Source of the DNA: Lunularia cruciata
Taxonomy: Eukaryota; Streptophyta; Marchantiopsida; Lunulariales; Lunulariaceae
Assembly (NCBI GenBank): GCA_948567375.1
Contig: OX419756.1
Location: 43,476,333-43,540,332 of the forward strand
DNA: 64,000 bases
Reading direction: 5' to 3'
Below the pieces are notes generated by a model that did not search any database, was not told the DNA's origin, and saw nothing but the letters and a program-made list of their open reading frames with translations. Numbering within the stretch: position 1 is the stretch's first letter; each line of letters starts with the position of its first letter. Positions 43,770 to 55,464 of this stretch are shown here, piece by piece. Position numbers and translations under genes: made by a program.

Positions 43770-44187
43770 TGTAAAATACCAAGGAGAGAAATAGGAGAAT
43801 GGAAGATTGAGGTGAAAGATCACATTGGGATTCTTGAGTGAAAGAAACTCTGAATGCCTAACATGAGCTTAGGCTTTTGTATTTATAATGAAGTATAAAA
43901 GGCTCAGGAGAAGTTTCTCAAGAAGGTTCTTTCTAGAAACCACCTAATTAGTGTGCAAGCTAAGAAGCTTCTCAAGAAGTTTTCTTCTAGAAGCCACCTA
44001 CTTGGCGTGCAAAGCTAAGCTAGCCATGAAGCTTCCCAAGAAGCTTCCTTCTTTGCATGCGCATTACCCAATATTTGAAAGGTACCAAGTAGCTTTGTAG
44101 ACGCTTCTAGAATAGTCTTAGCTAATTTGGCCCATTTGCTACTTCTCTAGTCTCAACTAACTCATTGATAAGCTCCAAATTGTTACA
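43770..44187 (-). repeat. LTR-C, 3' LTR of C2
   Basis: 418 bases from TGTAAAATACC to AATTGTTACA, more diverged than the C1 LTRs (for example TATTTATAATGAAG in the TATA region). No partner 5' LTR is found at the other end of C2, so no target duplication can be tested; the left flank is CTTAT. Confidence 0.75.
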
Positions 44188-45876
44188 TAGTCTCCTATTG
44201 CTGGTTGATAATGTCCCTGTCACCATGGAAGCTTCAAACTCCTAGATAGTTGTTTTGGTATTTTGGGGATGAGAAATACGTTCCCAAGTGGCATCATGAA
44301 GAGGATATACTTTCCAATGGACTTTGTACTCTATATGTTGTTGGCGGCCTTGTTGAATATGGTAATGTGCAAAAATATGATCAAATTCATACTCCTCATG
44401 ATTGTTGATAAGGACGGATGGAAGAGGAGGTTGGACACAAGAGGAAAAAGAAGATGGATTAGAAACAAAGTGTTTCAACTTGGAAATATAAAGGCAGGGT
44501 AGATTAGCATATGACAAGGTAAGGTAAGTTGATAAGCAATAGAAAAAATGATTTGAGTGATATCAGATAGTCTTATCCAATTATGGACTTGGGTATCAAG
44601 TGGGAGGGTAGGTTACCAAAGGAGATTATGACTTTATCACCAAGTTGGAAGGTGAGATCATGACAATGGTGGTCCGGATATTGTTTTTGACAATTTTGAG
44701 CAACAAGGAGATGAGCTTTGGCTTGTTGGAACAATGGGATATGGTGGTCAAGAAAGTGGAAGTATGAGGAACATGAGATGGTGAAGGAGCAAGAAAGGAA
44801 TAAAAAACAAGTGGGTCTTGGCCAAAATTAAGGAAGAAAGGAGAGAATCCAATGCTTGTTTGTTTATAATTATCATAGGAAAACTTAGCAACTACAAGAC
44901 ATTCATCCCAATTGGTATGGTGAAAGTTGACAAAGGCATGAAATATATCTTCCAAGGTGCAATTTGCACATTCAGTTTGACTATCAATTTGAAGATGATA
45001 GCCCGTGGATAGACCAAGCTTGTTGCCAAGTATCTAGAAGAGTGCTTATCAAAATTTGCCAATGAATCAAGGATCACGGTTGGAGATGATTGCATGAGGC
45101 ATCCTATGATGCTTGAAGACATTGTTGAAGTAGATATGGGCCAATGTTGGAGCATCCATGGTATCAAAGGTTAGTTCTAAATGGATTTGCTTACTAAGCT
45201 TATCCATAAACACCACAATTGTAGTGTGAGTTTGCTTTCTCTTGGGCAAGGATGTGATGAGATCTAAGCTCATATGTTCTTGTCAAGCATATGGAATGGG
45301 GAGTGGTTGAAGGAGTCCATTGGGTTTCCGGTTTTTGGCCTTGTTGCATTGGTAACTCTTGCAAGATTGGACAAACTCTTGAACATCTTGCGCCATTTTG
45401 GGCCATCACCATTGACATTGTAGGGTACCCAAGGTCTTGTCCATATCCATGTGACTAGCAATTGGTAAGCCATGGGCTTCTTGAAGGCACACAAGTTGGA
45501 GAACACTCTTGGCTAGAACATAGTTCAGTTCTCACAAAATAGAAGGCCTTCCTTGAAGGAGAAGGTGTTGTACTACTTGTTGCATGCTACAAGATGACCT
45601 TGTACCATTTGAAAGAAGGAGTCTTATTGTAAGGTTATCCTAAACTTTATTTAGACTGTGGAGTAGATTGACACAGTTGTAATTGCTACCATGTGAGAGG
45701 AAGAGACTTCAAATCAGGTGATCATGATAGGGCATTGAGGATGACATGAAACCAACTTGGTTTGTACTCAAGTGTGAGGTCAAACAATTGTAGTTGTTTC
45801 TCCTATCAATGATGTCAACACTTCATCTGCTCTCAATGTAGTATTCGCAACAAGGGTTTGTGATCAATTTGCATGA
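44188..45876 (-). pseudogene. C2: chromodomain, integrase and start of RNase H
   Basis: 44517-44242 is the clearest chromodomain in the window: EEYEFDHIFAHYHI, HIEYKVHWKVYPLHDATWE. Upstream (minus strand) 44955-44626 carries the integrase C-terminal region (FVNFHHTNWDECLVVAKFSY) and 45273-45067 the core (HTTIVVFMDKLSKQIHLELT; second Asp now Asn in AIISNRDP). The zinc finger region is near 45500-45300. At 45877 C3 interrupts the RNase H, which resumes at 52902. Confidence 0.75.
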
Positions 45877-46215
45877 TGTAAAAGACCAAGACCGAGGAGA
45901 GAAATAGGAGAATGGAAACTCACATTTGGGACACTTGAATGTGAGAAAAATCCAAATGCCTAGCATGAGCTTGGGCTCTTGTATTTAAGGATCATACAAG
46001 ACTCTTGAGAAGCTTCTCAAGAATCTTCCTTGAGCTGCTTTCTTGGAATGCAAGCCAAGTTAATTGGGAAGTTGTTTACTTGGCATGCAAGCTAAGCTAG
46101 TCGGAAAGCTTCCCAAGAAACTTCTTAGATACTTTTGGAACATTCTAGGCTAATTTGTCTTATTTTCCACTTCATTAGTCCTACTAACTTCATTGTTAAA
46201 CTCCGTATTGTTACA
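45877..46215 (-). repeat. LTR-C, 3' LTR of C3
   Basis: 339 bases, TGTAAAAGACC to GTATTGTTACA, shorter than the C1 LTRs because part of the GAAGCTTC-rich section is missing. It is followed by about 33 bases of element end (TATTCCCTCATTATTGATTGG) before the internal deletion. Confidence 0.8.
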
Positions 46216-46248
46216 TATTCCCTCATTATTGATTGGTAACGTCCTTGT

Positions 46249-47011
46249 CCACAAACTCCTAAACTATTTGATCAACCATTGCTTGATGAGGCTCTTGGCA
46301 CTCTTCAAATTGTCCTTGGGCAATTGGTTTGGTCCACACCGCAAAAATAGACTTATCTTCTTCCAAAGCTTGCTCTATGGCTGCTTTACTAACAAACTTT
46401 CCATCTAAGGACTCATCTCTCTTCAAAGCTTGCTCCATGGCTGCCTTCTTGGCAAACTTCCCATCTTGGGACTCATCTCTCTTCAGGCTTGCTCTATGGC
46501 TACCTTCTCAACAAACTTCCCATCTTGGGATTGACTATTTTTAGGTGTCTTACTCAAAGGTGCTAGACAACCTAATCAGAAATTCCTACCTTGGTGTTGT
46601 ACTTGAATTTGTTGTCAGGTCCAATCAAATTGAACCTTTTGATGTTAAAACCAAGGTAGTACTAGAATGACATCATAGTGTAGAGGTGCCACTACAAACC
46701 TCATACCCTCCAAATACTCCTTCCCAATCTTGAAAGTAACAAGATACAAAGTACAAAATGAAAAACCCTTTCTACCATCCCCCATCATCAATCTACTTCC
46801 AATTATTGGCTTGATAGGTACACCCAATTCCTTTGCTACTTGTATAGACATGCAATTCTTTGAATTTCTAGAATCAACAAAAATCCTACAACCTCAATTA
46901 GATATTGTACCTTGCAAGTGAAGCAAACTTGCATAGGTCAAGCCTTCAGTCCCATTGGAACTAATCAAGCTCCCAATAGGTGGCTTGAAATCTCCTATTG
47001 GGATTTTTTGT
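46249..47011 (-). pseudogene. C3: start of RT, 60-bp repeats and protease
   Basis: 46249-46360 matches the C1 region just before RT. 46365-46540 holds three 60-bp repeats like those at 23255. 46851-46645 encodes SIQVAKELGVPIKPIIGSRL and HYDVILVLPWF, the protease body. The protease active-site end continues into the gag border, where E2 is inserted at 47012. Confidence 0.7.
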
Positions 47012-50000
47012 TGTGAAAACCCAGCAAATATCACTTTTGCGGTAATCGGGTAAATAAAGTTCGTTCCCGCAAAGATACTATCCAGAATTGGTCAAATACG
47101 AAGTCAAAAGTCACAATTGCAGTTCTTCTTGATTGCTTCTTTAATCTCTCAGGTAGAAACTACACCCAGAAGAGAGTAACAAGCTCACAATCTTGACAAC
47201 TTGTCACGAATACACACACATAATCACAACATAGTCAATTCTGTCCAAACAACTCTTGATTGTGATGATTCACATTCTCCCAAAGATGGCACTTCACTGC
47301 AAAGACCAATTTTGCCTCAGAATTGTGTTCTACCCCTCCACTGAAGGCACAACTTCCTCGCTCAAAATTGCTTCACATCAACTTTGTGCTGCAATCACAA
47401 ATGCAGAATACTAACAACACTACAATTCCTTCTTAGATCTGTCAAGGCATTGCTCCGATGCACTTCACTCAGGATCAAACACACAGAATGAAGATCAAGG
47501 CTATAGATTCCAACATCCACAGACACACTGACTTGCTCTTCGGAATTCTCCACACACTCACAAATACACACACGAAATTGACAATCTGAATTAAGCTTAA
47601 GTGACGAGAAGTGAGAACAGCACTTTGCTTTATCTATCTTCAGAAAGTTGAATACTGAATAACATAAGACTTCGAATGCTCCCCTTAAATACTGAAGCAA
47701 ATGGCACATTTGCCTACCCAAGCACCACACTTCCTAACATCCTTTCCTACCTATAGATCCCAAGGAACAATCTATCTCTTCATATGCCCTTTCCTATCTT
47801 AAAATTGACTTCTATCCCGATCCGATGTCGACTTCGTCATTGGCTTCCAAACCCGATGATCTTCTTGCTATCTCACCTTCTTTGGGTACAACTGATTCTA
47901 CTAATTTCTTTACTAATTCTACAACTTCTTCACTACAATCTGTAATTGAATTCATAGGTAATCCTTCTACACTCTTATTTCCCAACCCACTCTTCTCTAA
48001 TGTATCAATTATCAAGTCCGATGACACCTGAATTCCTACTTTTGCGACATCGGGTTTCCTATCTACTGTCACACTATTCCGAATTTTCTCCAACTCTGAA
48101 TTGACTAAATCTAGCCTAAGATGAACATTATTTTCTACTTCCAGCATTTTTCTATCTACGCGTTCTCTCAATCAAATCAGTAATGTGTTCATGTCCACAT
48201 CCTTGGCTCTTCTCTTCCGAGTTTCATGCACAAGTAACTTCAACTCATGCAGACGAGCTTCTTCCAATCTTCCTTCAGCCTCCGTGCTTAAGAGTGCTTG
48301 TAATCTCCCAGCAAGGTCCCCTACTGATTCCAATGCGTATCCCCAAGAACGTTCTACCTTTAACTCCACTCGATACATCTGCAACTCGTCTTCGTATTCT
48401 GCAGCGAGCATCTTCTTCTCCTCTGCATACTACATTTTCTACTGCTCTGCACTCTTGACAAGTTCAAGCAAACGCTCTTCTTCTTCGTGTCGGGACACCA
48501 ATTCTCTCTGCCATGCTTGATCTTTTGCTACGGCACTCTTCTTCAAGCTGTCCAATTCTTGCTCCATCACAAGCTTCATCGCCTTAAAATGGACATTCTC
48601 GACGCGCACATTACTTACTTCCTCCTGCATCTTGTTGTGCCACATCGCCTGCTCCTTCAACTCTCCGGCTTGTTTCTGCAGTTCTTTCTCTTTCTCTGTG
48701 CAACTCTCTTGTAGCACGCTCAGCATTTTCTTCCTGAAGTCTTCCTCCCTCTGAAGATCTTCAATTTCCACACTTCTTCGGATTTGATGCTCCTGCAGCT
48801 CCTGCACTTCCCTCAACAGATGCTTCACCACTTGCAGCTCGTTCATCCCTTTCACTCAATCTTGGGCAATTCCCATACAATGTTCCTTCAAAAGCTCGAG
48901 CATAGGTATGATCACCCTCGTCAAATATGCTATCCCGCCGAAAGCTTCTTCTTCATCACCGCCAACTTCGTCTGGAGTCTTTTCCTGTGTCATCGGCTCC
49001 TTCATCCAAAGTCGCGATCTTTGTATCTTCGTAGTGTCAACACTATCTTCGTCTTGGCCTCTTGAACTCGGCCCCGTGGGATATTCCTTCTTTGCTTCGG
49101 ATTTTGGCTTGTTCTCCACCATTGCCTTGCCGCTTCACTCACCACCACCGATTGCTAGACTTCGGGCTCTCCCTCACTTTTGCTATCCGACTCCCCACTC
49201 TTCAACGTGAGCTCTTCTTCTTCTTAGTCCTCTTATTGCGACTCAGTTTCTTCATCCAACTCCAATCCCGAAGATGCTCTTCTCACGACGTTAGTGGCCT
49301 TCAACATCAGCTTCTGAGTCTTGCGTTGGATGGGTGATGGTTTAGCTTCTTCGGGTTTACTTTGCTTCTTCATCTTTGGACTGGCCACATCTTCGATCTT
49401 CCACTGTCCCGTTCTCGCAAAGTATTTGTCATTTGCCCGCAGCTGAAGCATATACTGTCGCTCCTCTTTGTCGGCTTCTCATCTCAAATCAGGGTGCATG
49501 TGGGAGACCATATGATGCCGCTCGCCTTCAGAGAGCAAGTTTAGGCCAAAGTAGAAATGTGCTGCAAATGGTGCAAAATAATGCAGTGGCGAGCCCATTT
49601 GCCAATTTACTACCATCTACCTTGTTCGGTGATGGAAACACTTTGCCCAATTCACGGGTACTCTTGCAAACATCTGGTGGAAGAAGACTGCCTGCTGCAT
49701 GGTTACGTACTTTGTTCCCTCCGGCTTGAACATGGCCATCATTGCCCCTACAATACTTCTTTGGATCGGGTCCCAATAGGACTCCACCTTGTAACCATTC
49801 ATAGTTCTTGGGGCAAAAAATGAATTATGAATCTCCGCCGTCTCCTCTGCAGCATCACACTTTCGATAGAAGGTGATTCCTGTTGGCTCTCCTGCTTCTC
49901 TCCCCATGACTAACTTCCAATCCGACTCAGTCCATCGAGCCGGATTCCTCTCTTCCCCTCGACTTCGGGACCCTCTTCACAATTACTGGTAGCAATCTTT

Positions 50001-50710
50001 GCCATCACTCCCGAGAAACTGAAATTCCAGTTCCATGCTAAAAAAGTGATACGAAGTCTAACCAAGACTTCGATCCAAGCTACTACATCTACCCTTCAAA
50101 TTGCAAAACCCCTTACTGCCAACGCGTTGGCCACCTTCTTCGCCATGATTTGTTCTCTCGTTCGATGCTGTTGGAAGATCAGCCCCTCTCCTAGACGAGA
50201 CACTCTAACTCCTTCAGGGTTTCGGAAAATTTCACTCTTGATGGGCTTTCGGACACGCATTCCTGCAAGATGACTACTCAAAGGAATTGGAAATTTACTC
50301 AGCAAATTCAACTTCCCCCTGTGCAGTCGCAATTTTATATTGCCCCAAATCGCAATCATTCTTCAATCAATTTTGTCTGTGAGTTTCTCTCTTCTGTGTG
50401 CACTACCGGTCACTATCAAGATATGCTTCTTCTGCCCCCGCCATTTCTTGAAATGTACTTTCTTGCCACGTACAGAGGTTGTTAAACATCCTCATTGTTT
50501 CCGCGTTTTCCAACGTGAAGACGATGATCTTTGGCCTTCTTCTAGTGCACTCCTCTTCCGAGTACCTCCATCATCGGATCCGATGTCAGATTCTTCGGCT
50601 TTCCTCCAAAGTTACTTTCGCCTTTTCTTTGTCCACAATTTGACTTTTCCGTGCTTACGTTGTCTCTTAAACACTACTAACCATAAAAACAAAAAAATGT
50701 GGGTACCACA
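47012..50710 (-). mobile_element. E2: second copy of the LTR-ended coiled-coil unit
   Basis: 3,699 bases. On the minus strand it starts TGTGGTACCCACATTTTTTTG and ends GCTGGGTTTTCACA, as in E1. TTTGT precedes (47007-47011) and follows it (50711-50715), and the empty site GGATTCTTTGTCTCC is seen in C1 near 23900. No terminal direct repeats. Its sequence differs widely from E1 in non-coding parts, while gene order and ends agree. Confidence 0.8.
47812..50360 (-). pseudogene. E2 protein gene: conserved domain, acidic region, coiled coils
   Basis: From the 5' end: 50359-50096 (PIKSEIFRNPEGVRVSRLGE, then AKKVANALAVRGFA); about 50095-49940 RLRITFLAWNWNFSFSG; 49907-49617 NGYKVESYWDPIQRSIVGAM; an acidic, Lys-rich middle (49451-48856, EDEEEELTLKSGESDS); coiled coils 48855-48439 and 48411-48172 (RLHELKLLVHETRKRRAKD); 48171-47812 RKMLEVENNVHLRLDLVNSE, ending DIGSG and a stop. 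About 850 codons with six or so breaks. Colinear with the E1 gene. No transmembrane segment or catalytic motif is seen. Confidence 0.6.
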
Positions 50711-50948
50711 TTTGTCTCCCTGATCATTCAACTCCACAAACTCCACCTGGACAACTTGTCAAAGTTGTCCATTCTTGAGTGGACATTCAACAATGCGATG
50801 TTCTAATTGGCGACAGTAAAAACAACACCATTTTTTCACAATTTTTCTCTATCTACAATGCAAAGTGGTCTCTGTTGAATGGCATCAATCTCCATTGGAG
50901 CCTACTCTTCCACCCGTGTGTGGTGGTAAGTTCTATGGAGGTCAAGGT
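50711..50948 (-). pseudogene. C3: gag zinc-knuckle end
   Basis: Follows E2 with TTTGTCTCCCTGATC, the direct continuation of the sequence before it. The region matches C1 23905-24135 (zinc knuckle area, CCATTTTTTCACAA and ATCTACAATGCAAAG), with the knuckle damaged. The LTR-B insertion at 50949 breaks it again. Confidence 0.6.
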
Positions 50949-51630
50949 CTATACACCCATTTGTGCATGCGTTTGGTATTGTGATGTTTAGCTTGGTATT
51001 ACAAATACTTGAGAGATATTATTTATATAGAGATAAAGGATTATTCTCTATTAGTCATGATTAGCTAAAGTTAGTCATAGCTAAGATAGTGGGGACCTTA
51101 CTTTAGATGAAGTAGAAAAGATGAGCACCACTATTTTGGATTCTAGTGTGTTGACTTAGTATCCTAGGTGTTTGGCTTTGAGGATTGAAAACTCTTGGGC
51201 CCACAAGTTTTTTTGTTTTGGATTCTTCTATAGCCTAAGGATAGCCCATGTGAAGGAATCCTTGACTAAGTGGTTAGGTCAAGATAAGATCACATGCTAG
51301 TAGAATGTGCCCATGTGAATGGATATTCCTTTCTACTTTTTGACTTTACTTGACTTTTAGCCTAGTAACTTAAGTTACTACGGTAATTAGTAACTTTGGT
51401 GCATAACTATTTCACAAGTATGTAAACAAGGGGTGAGGAGGTACTCATCATCCTTTCATTTGCAACTATCTCTCTCTCATTGAGTTCTCTAGTGAACAAT
51501 GTCTTGAGTCTTGGAGTGTTAGCCTTGGAGGAGTATGATGGAGTTGGGGTTCTTTGCCTTCTTAGTCCATGATGTGCTACCATAATAGCCATTAGAGGTT
51601 CATCCTAAGTGAGAGACAGGTCGGCTCACA
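50949..51630 (+). mobile_element. LTR-B inside C3 gag
   Basis: About 682 bases, starting near TATACACCCATTTGTGC (the initial TGTAA is altered) and ending GGTCGGCTCACA. Left flank GTCAAGGTC and right flank AGTCAAGACC rejoin to the C1 sequence GTCGAGGTCAAGACC, so the site is duplicated around GTC(A). A solo LTR, since no internal region is present. Confidence 0.7.
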
Positions 51631-52547
51631 AGTCAAGACCAAGTTGTTGCAACCAAGGGATCAAAATGTTTGGCCAACCGCATGGCTTCCTCCAAGTGTT
51701 GTGGCTCTTGCATGGTTACCTCTAATTTGGTTCTTGACTTCAAGCCCCTCACAAATCCATCAATACACAAAGCTTCACCTTCTAGTATATCTGGAATTTG
51801 CATGATGGTGTTCTAGAATTGCATAATATAACTTCTTATAGAGCCAATCTGTTTCAACTCTACAAACCTATCCCATGCAACTCATGTGGCATTTATAGCT
51901 TGAAATTGGCTAATTATTGCACTCTTGGATTCTGCCCACGTCAAGATTGGTGCAAAAATTTGATGTTTAGCTTGCTCCACTTGGAATCTCCACCATAGCT
52001 TTGGTACTCCATCTAATTGGCTAGAAGCCAAGAGAATTTTTTTTGCTCGTCTTGAAGATTGGTAGTTTCAATATCAAACACAAAGTTCTCTATTGTACCC
52101 AAGAGCTTCTTACCTTCAAATACCTTGGGTTTAGGGAATTGGATTTGATCTTCTCATTCTTAAAATGGTACCCTTTCTATGTGCTCTTGTCATTGATGAT
52201 CTAGTTCATCCAACAATTGAGTAAGGTGCTTGGTTTGTTGATGCATAGCAAGGATAACATTGGGCATTGCCGCCATGGTTGCTACTCTATCACGCCACCC
52301 CTAATCTATCTACTTTATTAACACATAGAATTAGCACATCCACCGTTCTCCATAAGTTACAATCGGAAGCACTAAGGGTTCCTCAGATATGGTGATCATA
52401 TGCAAGAAATCTTATCCAAAGCGTGAGATGATGAATTGTGTGAAATGATGTTTGGGTAGTACTTGGATACAAAAATCCCAATGGTTTGGTGGAAGTGGAT
52501 TTGGTGGTCCATAAATTCCATCTATCCCATTCTTTCTCTCATACCAA
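51631..52547 (-). pseudogene. C3: gag body and degraded primer site
   Basis: Matches C1 24150-25065 throughout (GTGTTCTAGAATTGCATAATATAA; CTTGGGTTTAGGGAATTGGAT). All frames are broken. The primer-binding site at 52535-52546 reads TGGTATGAGAGA on the minus strand instead of TGGTATCAGAGC. Confidence 0.65.
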
Positions 52548-52901
52548 TGTAAGAGACCGAGACGGAGGAGAGAAATAGGAGAATGGAAACTCACATTGGG
52601 ACATTTGAATGTGGGAAAACTCTAAATGTCTAGCATGACCTTTGGCTCTTGTATTTATAGGGGTCATACAAGGCTCTTGAGAAGCTTCTCAAGAAGTTTC
52701 CTTGAGCCACTTTCTTGGAGTGCAAGCCAAGTTAAATGAGAAGTTTCTCAAGAATCTTCCTTTTAGAAGTAGCTTACTTGGCATGTAAGCTAAGCTAGCT
52801 AGAAAGCTTCCTAGATATTTTTGGACTATTCTAGGCTAATTTTTCTTATTTGCTAATTTGTTAGCCCTACGAACTTCATCATTAAACTCCATATTGTTAT
52901 A
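52548..52901 (-). repeat. LTR-C, 5' LTR of C3
   Basis: 354 bases, TGTAAGAGACCGAG to ATATTGTTATA (terminal CA changed to TA). Its length agrees with the 339-base partner and both lack the same part of the GAAGCTTC section, as expected for LTRs of one insertion. Confidence 0.8.
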
Positions 52902-53242
52902 CATGACCACTTCTTTCTATAATAGATAATGCCTCCATACCTTGAAGGCATATACCATTGCAAGTTGTTCATGATCTTGAGCAAAGTAATTCCTTTCTAT
53001 GGTGTTTAGTTTGTGAGACACAAAGGCAAGGAGATGTAACCCATCTAAAAATTCCTCTTGCAACATAGCTCCAATGGCAAAGTTAGAAGCATAAAAATCA
53101 ACCACACAAGGTAACTAAGAATCATATGGTTGAAGAATGGGTCTTGAAGACACCATATGTTTCAACTTTTAGAAAGCTTCTTTGTGCTTGGTGGTCCATT
53201 CAAAGTTTGAGTTCTTCCTTAAGAGGTCATTCAAAGGTGCGG
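52902..53242 (-). pseudogene. C2: RNase H, continuation after C3
   Basis: 53105-52917 encodes VDFYASNFAIGAMLQEEFLD and NTIERNYFAQDHEQLAMVYA then WRHYLL, the RNase H core with the first catalytic Asp replaced in FYAS. It directly continues the segment ending at 45876. Unit H interrupts at 53243. Confidence 0.75.
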
Positions 53243-55464
53243 TGTCATGTTGTAGAGTTGTAAAAAAGTGACTTATCATTTTTATCTCCACATTAGTGTG
53301 GCAGGTTGTCTACTAGATCCAACGGATGAGATGTTGCCATGTGAGCAATCTATGTACATGTATGTGATTGGCCATGTGGGTAACAATCTTATCATGTTTG
53401 AGGGCTTTGATGAATACAGATGAAGGCAAGCGGAGAGATGAGGGTGTGTTTTAGTCAAGGAGTCTCAAGGGGGAGGAGGACATTGGCAGTGAGAGTTATA
53501 GCAATGCACAAGTGGTAGAACATTAGAGGAAGCGTCTGAGCATGAGATGTCCCATGCTCCCAATCTACCACTCTTGAATCTTTTTCTCATCAGGCTTCAG
53601 ATTTTGCATAGTGATAGCTTACGTGACTAGTTAGTGGCACATTTTGGACGGTACTCGTGGAGTCGGTGATGGGAAACCCGGATCCTATCGTCCTTTCGGT
53701 GCTTACTTATGAGTGTGTCTAGGACTTGATAATATATGTGCTTCTATAGTTGTGGAATGCCTAAATTTTTGCTCTTAAGCTTCAAGGTGGAGTTGTGGGG
53801 TCCATTTGTCAAAAAGTAAAAAAGACTAAAGGACAAATGTGCAAGACATTGGGTCCCATTAGAAAATTTTGGAGTTTTTGACCATCAAAGGAGGTCAAAG
53901 AGCTCACTTGGAAAAAAAAGGATATGGTTGAAAAGAGGAGCTGACAGGCTATAATCTGAATATAGAAATAACATAATTTGAGCTGATTTTGAGAGGGATA
54001 TGATTGATTGAATCAAGGGGATAGGATTCATCTCCAAGAGCACAAAGTAGGCGATTGAGAGAGCTTCTTGAGACATTTCATTATATATTAGAGTGATTGG
54101 AGAGAAGACAAAGTGCGTACAGTATTGAGCACAAGAAATTTTAGTTTTGGATCAATATCAAGTCAATTCTGGTTGATTGAAGTTGAAGCTCTTGAGGTGT
54201 AAGGTGATGGAGAAGAGCTAGTGATCAGATTTGGAGTTTTGGTCATTTCCCAAGTTGTGATTCAAGATACCTTATAAAAATTTCCAATCTTGTTTTTGGT
54301 TAGGTTTTGCACCTTGTGTAAGGGCTTCATGTGAATATTTCAAATCAAGAATTCAAGGTCTTGGATAAAGTATACTTGGGTCTATAGAGCTCACAAGTTA
54401 GCCTAGCTCAGGAATTGATCCATATCTAGGGATGGATAATGCCATCAAACTTTACAGAATTTTAACCAAGAGCACAACCAACTACTGTGGAAAATTTAGT
54501 TGGCTCTCAACTCATAGAGAGTGACATCTGATGCAACAAGTTTTACTAAAAAGACTATCATAAGCTCAAAGGAGCATTTCTTTCTTCAATCCTAATTGAA
54601 TGTCAATTCTCTCACTTTTGTGACTATGATTGAGAATTCAGATTTCCCAAGTGTTTTTTGAGGATCGAATGTACATCTGATTTACAAATCAGAGGAAATT
54701 TGACAAGAACCAATGGAAAAATTCTGAAAAGGGGATTTCAGAATTAGGGTGAGAGTTGCAAAAACCTGGCAAACTTTGAGAGCTTTTCATGGGAGTTATA
54801 GTGATCTGATTGAATTGTATTTTATATTATTGGAAAGCTTATCTTATAAGTTTTCTATTAAATCCTAAAACACTTGAATCTAAGCTATACAAAAAGAGTT
54901 ATGTTCATATGAGTTGCACAGAGTTTTCCCCATCAAGAAGACATAGGAAATCCCCACATGGAGAAGGAATTTGTTGAGATCTGAAGTACATCTTAGAGGA
55001 GACTTGGAGTACTTGGAGTTGAAATTAGCTTGATGATAGATCACAAAGACTCTAAAGGTCTTTTTTGAAAAAGCACAAAGAATTATTGTTGCATTCTTGT
55101 GATTGGATCCTCTTTGTGCTTGCATGCTTGTTTGTATGCCCACTTGGTTTGGATTGGTGTGCGGGCATTGCGATTAGGTTCTTTCCTTCTAGGAGTGTTG
55201 TGTATTTCTCCTTGGTAATGTTGGAAGTGATGACCAACAGACCAAGAGTGCATGTTGTGATGACAGGTTAGGTTGCACGTCGCTACCCTACCTGATAGCA
55301 AGAATACAAGTTACGAGAGAGGAAGGTTCTGATTGTTAGGTAACATGCATGTTCAAACGAGTAGTTATAAGTTTACCTACAGTCTCTAATCTATATTCTC
55401 TAATCTACAATCTCCACAACTAGCACCCTATGTGTTCCCAAAGAGAGAAAAGAAAAGTACGACA
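53243..55464. mobile_element. H: 2.2-kb LTR-like unit, probably a solo LTR
   Basis: Begins TGTCATGTTGTAG and ends GTACGACA. Empty-site comparison with C1 (GGTGCAGCCACATGAGC) places the insertion between GGTGCGG and CGGTCACACGAGC, so CGG is present on both sides. No terminal direct repeats and no convincing protein. The right end occurs again at 1-91. AT-rich, with a GC-richer patch near 53610-53700 (GGAAACCCGGATCC). Confidence 0.6.

Larger units (their letters stand above)
45877..52901 (-). mobile_element. Chromovirus copy C3, internally deleted, with two later insertions
   Basis: LTRs at 45877-46215 and 52548-52901, flanked by CATGA on both sides (45872-45876 and 52902-52906). The host is C2 RNase H (TTTGCATGATCAC in C1 shows the empty site). 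Internally, sequence equivalent to C1 20305-23145 (chromodomain, integrase, RNase H and most of RT) is missing at 46248/46249. E2 (47012-50710) and an LTR-B (50949-51630) inserted afterwards. Confidence 0.85.
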
